Shown here: positions 1-4,008 of the stretch, piece by piece | Layout of the letters: every line of letters starts with the position of its first letter | Numbering within the stretch: position 1 is the first letter of the stretch | Assembly: GCA_023435825.1 (NCBI GenBank) | Contig: JAEZMB010000324.1 | Location: 1-6,159, forward strand | DNA: 6,159 nt | DNA from: Pseudomonadota bacterium | GTDB lineage: Bacteria; Desulfobacterota; Desulfovibrionia; Desulfovibrionales; Desulfovibrionaceae | Direction: 5' to 3' | Position numbers and translations under genes: made by a program | Notes under the pieces: generated by a model | Told to the model about the DNA's origin: nothing | Database searches by the model: none | The model's input: only the letters and a program-made list of their open reading frames with translations

Positions 1-656
1 GCCCAGGCTTCGGCCTGGCCGGCCCGGGCGGCCACCACGCCGGCGGCGTCGATGACGGCGGCGGTCCAGCCGGCGGGCAGGCGTTCCGTGGCCAGCAGTT
101 GGTCGAAGCGGGCGACGGGCACGGTCATGGCCAGGTCGTAGCGCACGGCCGCGCCCTGCCAGACCGGCATGTCGAGGCTGACGAGGTAGCGACCGGTGAC
201 CGCGCCGCGAAAAAGATTGCTGATGCCGGGGCGGCCGGTTTCGAACACGCGCCGCACGGTCTCGCGCACGGTCCGCTTGGGCAGGGGCGCGCCTTCGGGC
301 AGATAGGAATTGAAGACCTGCTGTCCGGAGGCCTCGGCCACGATGACGTCGGAGGCGGGGTAGCCGGCCAGCAGGGTTTTGACCTGCCGCCGGAAGACGG
401 AGATCTCGTCGGTCTGCAGGGCCGGAGAGGTGGCCAGGCCTTCGGCGGCGGCCAGCAGAATGGCGAATTCGCGGTCCACGGCCAGGGAGAGGTTTCGGGC
501 GACCTCGGCCATGTGGGCCTGTATCTGGTTTTTTTTGGCCTCGTAGGCGTAGTGGACGAGGTAGGCGGCGCACAGCCACACGGGCAGGACGCAGGCGGCG
601 ACGAGGCCGGCGAGGTGGAGCCGCAGGGAGCGCGGGGGGGGGGCGGGAGCGGTCAT
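1..656 (-). CDS. Membrane-bound sensor protein, N-terminal part (probable sensor histidine kinase), truncated by window edge
   Basis: Translating the minus strand from ATG at 656 gives 218 codons without a stop, running off the left edge. After a short basic N-terminus (RSLRLH), residues about 13-36 form one hydrophobic membrane helix. An amphipathic segment follows (about 43-75, including NLSLAVDREFAILLAAAEGL), then a region with the motifs ASGQQVFNSYLP (109-120), FETGRPGISNLFRGAVTGR (138-156), SLDMPV and LPAGWTAAVIDAAGVVAAR. From memory, this matches the extracytoplasmic Cache-like sensing region of many proteobacterial sensor kinases and some diguanylate cyclases. The second membrane helix and the output domain lie outside the window, so the kinase call is inference. 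An AGGA ribosome site 7 bases upstream supports the start. Codons 5-8 lie in a run of ten C and codons 41-43 in a run of eight A. The gene is divergent from the hydrogenase operon, 954 bases away. Confidence 0.82.
   Translation of the reverse strand, partial: MTAPAPPPRSLRLHLAGLVAACVLPVWLCAAYLVHYAYEAKKNQIQAHMAEVARNLSLAVDREFAILLAAAEGLATSPALQTDEISVFRRQVKTLLAGYPASDVIVAEASGQQVFNSYLPEGAPLPKRTVRETVRRVFETGRPGISNLFRGAVTGRYLVSLDMPVWQGAAVRYDLAMTVPVARFDQLLATERLPAGWTAAVIDAAGVVAARAGQAEAW
634..643. repeat. Homopolymer G10 (C10 in the sensor gene)
   Basis: Ten consecutive G on the plus strand are read as C10 in codons 5-8 of the minus-strand sensor gene, encoding part of the Pro run before the membrane helix. 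A change of one base would shift the frame almost at the start of the protein. Confidence 0.9.
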
Positions 657-663
657 GGGCCTA

Positions 664-667
664 TCCT
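664..667 (-). promoter_or_regulatory. Ribosome binding site of the sensor gene
   Basis: On the minus strand AGGA stands 7 bases before the ATG at 656. It is the only Shine-Dalgarno-like match near the start and fixes the start codon. Confidence 0.6.
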
Positions 668-705
668 GATGGCGCGACGCGGGCGCGGGAGTCGTCTGTT
701 CTCGG

Positions 706-736
706 AGTATAAGCATGGAAGGCGGCATCCTGTCCA
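706..736 (-). promoter_or_regulatory. Candidate sigma-70-type promoter for the sensor gene
   Basis: On the minus strand a TGGACA -35 (736-731; 5/6 to TTGACA) is followed by a TATACT -10 (711-706; 5/6 to TATAAT). The 19-base spacer is longer than ideal. Transcription would begin near 699, giving a leader of about 43 bases before the ATG at 656. The -35 hexamer lies inside the first unit of the repeat series, so whatever acts on the repeats could affect this promoter. Identified by eye only. Confidence 0.35.
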
Positions 737-997
737 TGCGCACGAGGGGTCCAATGCGCCAAGTCAACGACACCTACGCCGACCTCAATCCTGTCCATGC
801 GCGCGAGGGGCCCAATCCGCATGGTGGCCGCGACGCGTTTTTTGCGCATCCTGCCCAGGCGCGCGGGCTGCGCGGCTTCCAGGACCGTGTCCGACGTCAA
901 GGGCAGCCACCCTGGCCAGACGTCAGGGTCGCAAGGCGCGCCATCACGGCGATTCAGTCTTCCCAGCCATCCGGCCCGGGCGCGAGGGCTCCAAGGG
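727..997. repeat. Degenerate interspersed direct repeats, five units, period 60-61 bp
   Basis: Five related 29-base units begin at 727, 788, 848, 909 and 969, at spacings of 61, 60, 61 and 60. Units 1 and 2 agree at 27 of 29 positions. Unit 3 matches unit 2 at 17 of the first 20, and unit 5 matches unit 3 at 19 of the first 22. Unit 4 is weak (12 of 20 to unit 2) but lies in register and shares CAAGG with unit 5. Units open with ATCCTG or a variant, then CCA/CCC and a GCGCGCG-like core, then a G-run. The 31-32 bases between units show no evident similarity to one another. The core of units 1 and 2 has imperfect dyad symmetry around GCGCGC. This could be a decayed CRISPR array, an intergenic repeat family or repeated regulator sites. 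I found no convincing further unit on either side, though ATCCTG recurs at 663. Confidence 0.6.
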
Positions 998-1211
998 GCG
1001 CTTTCGTCCTGGGGACGGATGCTCGGCCGGTGGCAGGGCTTGGGCGTGGCCACGCCGCGGGGTTGGGCAGAAGGCGAGGCTGGCGGGAGTTCTGGCCGTG
1101 GCCGACCGTGCAATTATGCAACACGATGCAGTATCGCAACGCGACGACCCAGGCCGATTTCGGGCATTCCCGACAACAACACAGGAGATTTCCCCGATTT
1201 CGATGCGTTTT

Positions 1212-1225
1212 CGCAACATCTTGCG
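1212..1225. promoter_or_regulatory. Short inverted repeat CGCAA-N4-TTGCG, possible operator
   Basis: A perfect 5-base inverted repeat separated by CATC. The 14-base dyad has the general shape of sites bound by dimeric CRP/FNR-family regulators, but it does not match a consensus I can name. It lies about 390 bases upstream of the first hydrogenase gene. A dyad this short can arise by chance. Confidence 0.2.
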
Positions 1226-1241
1226 GCGTTTTTGACCGCCC

Positions 1242-1267
1242 GATTTCCGGCCGACAGGCCGGAAATC
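1242..1267. repeat. Perfect 11-bp inverted repeat (hairpin)
   Basis: GATTTCCGGCC at 1242-1252 and GGCCGGAAATC at 1257-1267 are exact reverse complements around the loop GACA. The 11-bp stem would be stable in RNA. It lacks an immediate T-run on either strand, so it is not a standard intrinsic terminator. It sits at the edge of the AT-rich patch upstream of the hydrogenase operon. It could be an operator, a leader-RNA hairpin or part of a small RNA; its role is unknown. Confidence 0.6.
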
Positions 1268-1597
1268 CCAGCCAGAACTTTTATCTACGTAATTTAAGTA
1301 TATTACAGAAAAACGCCGTCAGCTTGTCCAAAAAGTAGCATGCATCTTGCTGCACGCCGTTGCCACACTTTGCATGTTGCGAATCTGCACTGCCTCCAAC
1401 CTGCCGGAGACAGGGTTTCGCCCCCCATGCGTCTGGCTCTCGGCCGCATTTCGCCCACGCCACCCCCCCGGCGTCGGCCGCGGCCGGCCCTGGCGGGATC
1501 GTCGCGCTTGTCGGGTTGGCGCGACGCATCCCCCGTGCGGCCCTGGCTTGTCGTTTAAAACCCGACCGTGAACTCCGAAGAACGCCATCCGCCGAAA

Positions 1598-1605
1598 AAG
1601 GAGAT
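1598..1605 (+). promoter_or_regulatory. Ribosome binding site of hndA/hydC
   Basis: AAGGAGAT is a near-perfect anti-16S match. Its GGAG core ends 7 bases before ATG at 1611. This spacing selects ATG 1611 rather than the in-frame TTG at 1608. Confidence 0.85.
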
Positions 1606-1610
1606 CATTG

Positions 1611-2117
1611 ATGGAGCCCTGTCTGGCCCCCGCCCTGGCCGAAACCGCCAAGTTTGAAAAACTGTGCGGCATCCTCGACCGCTACGACCGCCACCCCGCC
1701 CGGCTCGTGCCCATCCTCCAGGCCCTCCAGGAGGAATACCGCTACCTGCCCCAGGAAGTGCTGTCCTACGTCGCCACCTCGCTACGCATCCCCGAAGCCA
1801 ACGTCTTCGGCGTCGCCACCTTCTACGCCCACTTCGCCCTGGAGCCCAAGGGCAAGTACGTCGTGCGCCTGTGCGACGGCACCGCCTGCCACGTCAAACA
1901 GTCCATCCCCATCCTGGAGGCCCTGCGCGCCCGCCTCGATCTCACCGAGGCCAAGGCCACCACGCCCGACATGCTGTTCACCGTCGAAACCGTGGCCTGC
2001 CTCGGCGCCTGCGGCCTGGCGCCGGTCCTGGTCATCAACGAAGACGTCTACGGCCAGATGACCCCCGAACGCGCCGTCGACCTCATCGACGCCATTCGCG
2101 CCAAGGAGCTGCAATAA
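1611..2117 (+). CDS. hndA: Bifurcating [FeFe]-hydrogenase, NuoE-like [2Fe-2S] subunit (HndA / HydC)
   Basis: This 168-residue protein is the small electron-transfer subunit of a cytoplasmic HydABC/Hnd hydrogenase, homologous to complex I NuoE. Residues about 14-75 form the helical N-terminal part, including LVPILQALQEEYRYLP and FGVATFYAHF, both typical of the family. Residues 83-160 form the thioredoxin-like domain. Its four [2Fe-2S] ligands are visible as C88 and C93 (LCDGTACHV) and C130 and C134 (ACLGACG). Length is close to T. maritima HydC (about 161). In the complex this cluster sits beside the flavin subunit. It is the first gene of the operon, and its TAA stop shares an A with the next ATG (TAATG), so translational coupling is likely. 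NuoE of a true complex I is the main alternative, but the adjacent H-cluster gene argues against it. Confidence 0.95.
   Translation: MEPCLAPALAETAKFEKLCGILDRYDRHPARLVPILQALQEEYRYLPQEVLSYVATSLRIPEANVFGVATFYAHFALEPKGKYVVRLCDGTACHVKQSIPILEALRARLDLTEAKATTPDMLFTVETVACLGACGLAPVLVINEDVYGQMTPERAVDLIDAIRAKELQ
2103..2108 (+). promoter_or_regulatory. Ribosome binding site of hndC/hydB inside the end of hndA
   Basis: AAGGAG lies within the last codons of hndA, 8 bases before ATG at 2117. With the overlapping TAATG stop/start it fixes the start of the flavin subunit. It excludes the longer upstream open frame, which merely shadows hndA. Confidence 0.85.
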
Positions 2118-4006
2118 TGGAAGGCCCCATCCTCGATCCCCAGCACGCCGCCGCCGCCGAGGCCGCCTCGGGCGGCCGCCGCGTCATCGTCTGCGCCGGC
2201 ACCGGCTGCGTGGCCAACGGCTCCAAGAAGGTCCTCGACGCCCTGGAAAAACACATGGGCGAGGCCGGCCTCGACGTGGTTCTCGAATTTCGGCCCGAAG
2301 GCCACGGCGACGGCGTGCGCGTCTCCCACAGCGGCTGCCAGGGCTTTTGCCAGATGGGACCGCTGGTCACCATCCTGCCCGAGAACATCCTCTATACCAA
2401 GGTGACCGCCGACGACGTCGCCGAGATCGTCACCGAGACCCTGGTCGGCGGCAAGGTCGTCGAGCGCCTGCTCTACGTCGAGCCCCGCACCCGGGAAAAG
2501 TGCCTGGGCCCCGACCAGATTCCCTTCTACCAGCGCCAGACCCGCACCGTCCTGAAGGAATGCGGCTTCATCGATCCCGACGACATCCGCGAATATGTGG
2601 CCCACGGCGGCTACGCCGCCGCCCGCAAGGCCTTCGCCGACATGGACGCCAAGGGCGTGTGCGAGGTCATCAGCCAGTCGGGCCTGCGCGGACGCGGCGG
2701 CGGAGGCTTCCCCACCGGCCGCAAGTGGGAAGCCGCCCGGGTCCAGACCAACCCGAAAAAGTACGTCATCTGCAACGGCGACGAGGGCGATCCCGGCGCG
2801 TTCATGGACAGAAGCCTCATGGAAGGCAATCCCCACTGCGTCATCGAAGGCATGATGATCGCCGCCCGGGGCATCGGGGCCGACGAAGGCTACATCTACG
2901 TGAGGGCCGAATATCCCCTGGCCGTCAAGCGCATGCGCAAGGCCGTGGCCGACGCCGAAGCCGCCGGCTACCTCGGCGACAACCTTTTCGGCTCGGGCCA
3001 GTCCTTCCGCCTGGAAGTCATGGAAGGGGCCGGCGCCTTCGTGTGCGGCGAGGAAACGGCGCTTATCGCCTCCATCGAGGGCCTGCGCGGCATGCCTTCG
3101 CCCAAGCCGCCCTTCCCGGCCCAGCAGGGCCTGTGGCGCAAGCCCACCATCATCAACAACGTCGAGACCCTGGCCCAGATTCCCCGCATCATCAGCGAAG
3201 GAGCCGAAGCTTACCGCGCGCTTGGCACCGAGACCTCGCCCGGCACCAAGACCTTTGCGCTGACTGGCCACGTCTCTAACACGGGCCTCATTGAAGTGCC
3301 CTTTGGCGCGACCCTGCGCGAAGTGGTGCTCAACATCGGCGGCGGCGTCACCGACGACCGGGGATTTATCGACGAAAAAGGCTTCAAGGCCGTGCAGATC
3401 GGCGGCCCGTCCGGCGGCTGCCTGACCCCGGACCTGCTCGACCTGCCGCTGGATTTCGACTCCCTGCGCTCGGTGGGGGCCATGGTCGGTTCCGGCGGTC
3501 TGGTCGTCATGAACCAGAAGACCTGCATGGTCAGCGTGGCCCGGTTCTTCATGGAGTTCACCCAGCGCGAGAGCTGCGGCAAGTGCGTGCTGTGCCGTGA
3601 GGGCACCAAGCAGCTGTTGGCCCTGCTCGACGACGTCATTGAAGGGCGCGGCACGGCCGAGACGCTGTCCCTGCTCGAAACCCTGGGCCACGCCGTCCAG
3701 GTCGGTTCCTTGTGCGGCCTGGGCAAGACCGCGCCCAACCCGGTGCTCTCGACGCTCAAGCACTTCCGCAAGGACTACGAAGAGCACGTCTTCGAGAAGC
3801 GCTGCAGCGCCGGCCGCTGCAAGGCCCTGGCCATGCCGACCATCAACGCCGCCCGCTGCAAGGGCTGCCGCCTGTGCGTCAAGGCCTGTCCGGCCGGAGC
3901 CATCACCGGCGAGAAGAAACAGCCCCACGTCATCGACGAAACCTTGTGCATCAAGTGCGGCGCCTGCGCCACGGCCTGCAAGTTCGGCGCGGTGGAGGGA
4001 ATCTAG
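2117..4006 (+). CDS. hndC: Bifurcating [FeFe]-hydrogenase, NuoF-like FMN/NAD(P)H subunit (HndC / HydB)
   Basis: This 629-residue flavin subunit exchanges electrons with NAD(P)(H) and is the likely bifurcation site. Residues about 20-110 form a thioredoxin-like [2Fe-2S] domain with C26, C31, C74 and C78. The NuoF core follows: GRGGGGFPTGRKW (192-204) for FMN/NADH binding, NGDEGDPGAF (220-229) and GAGAFVCGEETAL (304-316). The [4Fe-4S] site is CGKCVLC (C487, C490, C493) plus C533. The C-terminal ferredoxin domain has two [4Fe-4S] sets: C581, C584, C587, C591 and C611, C614, C617, C621. C470, H557, C563 and C568 are positioned like the zinc site I recall from bifurcating HydB structures; this is tentative. 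Length matches T. maritima HydB (about 626). D. fructosovorans instead encodes the N-terminal domain separately as HndB. Cofactor choice, NAD or NADP, cannot be read from the sequence. Confidence 0.95.
   Translation: MEGPILDPQHAAAAEAASGGRRVIVCAGTGCVANGSKKVLDALEKHMGEAGLDVVLEFRPEGHGDGVRVSHSGCQGFCQMGPLVTILPENILYTKVTADDVAEIVTETLVGGKVVERLLYVEPRTREKCLGPDQIPFYQRQTRTVLKECGFIDPDDIREYVAHGGYAAARKAFADMDAKGVCEVISQSGLRGRGGGGFPTGRKWEAARVQTNPKKYVICNGDEGDPGAFMDRSLMEGNPHCVIEGMMIAARGIGADEGYIYVRAEYPLAVKRMRKAVADAEAAGYLGDNLFGSGQSFRLEVMEGAGAFVCGEETALIASIEGLRGMPSPKPPFPAQQGLWRKPTIINNVETLAQIPRIISEGAEAYRALGTETSPGTKTFALTGHVSNTGLIEVPFGATLREVVLNIGGGVTDDRGFIDEKGFKAVQIGGPSGGCLTPDLLDLPLDFDSLRSVGAMVGSGGLVVMNQKTCMVSVARFFMEFTQRESCGKCVLCREGTKQLLALLDDVIEGRGTAETLSLLETLGHAVQVGSLCGLGKTAPNPVLSTLKHFRKDYEEHVFEKRCSAGRCKALAMPTINAARCKGCRLCVKACPAGAITGEKKQPHVIDETLCIKCGACATACKFGAVEGI
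3994..3998 (+). promoter_or_regulatory. Ribosome binding site of hndD/hydA
   Basis: GGAGG lies in the last codons of hndC, 10 bases before ATG 4009 and 16 before the in-frame ATG 4015. The nearer ATG is preferred, giving a protein that begins MTMDQQF; a start two codons later cannot be excluded. Confidence 0.7.
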
Positions 4007-4008
4007 CC

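Larger units (their letters stand above)
657..1610. other. Long divergent intergenic region without a credible gene
   Basis: The 954 bases separate the divergent sensor gene and the hydrogenase operon. The open frames here encode low-complexity, Arg/Pro/Gly-rich peptides with no recognisable motif. Several of them simply translate the repeat units, and none has a convincing ribosome site. The left half holds the repeat series. From about 1110 to 1330 the base composition becomes less GC-rich, with two inverted repeats and an AT-rich patch around 1276-1320. The stretch from 1390 to 1560 is very GC-rich, with a palindrome (CGGCCGCGGCCG, 1475-1486). I found no convincing sigma-70 or sigma-54 promoter for the hydrogenase operon, although one is expected here. 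No tRNA or rRNA was recognised. Confidence 0.6.

Noticed and set aside
837..843. Intrinsic terminator at the T-run after GACGCG
   Set aside because: No stable stem with a proper loop precedes the T-run; the short CGCG words would leave a loop of one base.
727..997. An intact, active CRISPR array
   Set aside because: The repeats are too divergent from one another and no cas genes or clear leader are present; only a relic is considered.
661..1113. 150-codon minus-strand open frame in the intergenic region
   Set aside because: It translates the degenerate repeat units into similar Arg/Pro-rich segments, has no family motif, and ends just before the sensor start; most likely non-coding.
99..1235. 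Long plus-strand open frame of 378 codons across the sensor gene and intergenic region
   Set aside because: It is Gly/Ala/His-rich without motifs, runs antisense to the clearly protein-like sensor frame and continues through the repeat units; typical of GC-rich shadow frames.
1516..1557. Sigma-54 promoter upstream of hndA (TGG words near 1517 and 1544)
   Set aside because: No GC doublet occurs at the required distance from either GG, so the -24/-12 pattern fails.
1608..1610. TTG as the start of hndA
   Set aside because: ATG at 1611 is directly adjacent, in frame, and better placed relative to AAGGAGAT.
1664..2116. Upstream extension of the flavin-subunit frame to 1664
   Set aside because: The extra 151 codons are Arg/Pro-rich and overlap hndA out of frame. 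ATG 2117 has a good ribosome site and starts just before the recognisable [2Fe-2S] domain.
2048..3928. 626-codon minus-strand open frame opposite the flavin subunit
   Set aside because: Low-complexity Ala/Gly/Asp/His-rich translation mirroring the codon bias of the real gene; no motifs or ribosome site.
3712..4008. Upstream extension of the catalytic-subunit frame to 3712
   Set aside because: It overlaps the C-terminal ferredoxin domain of the flavin subunit and reads as Arg/Gln/Gly-rich noise; ATG 4009 has GGAGG at a workable distance.
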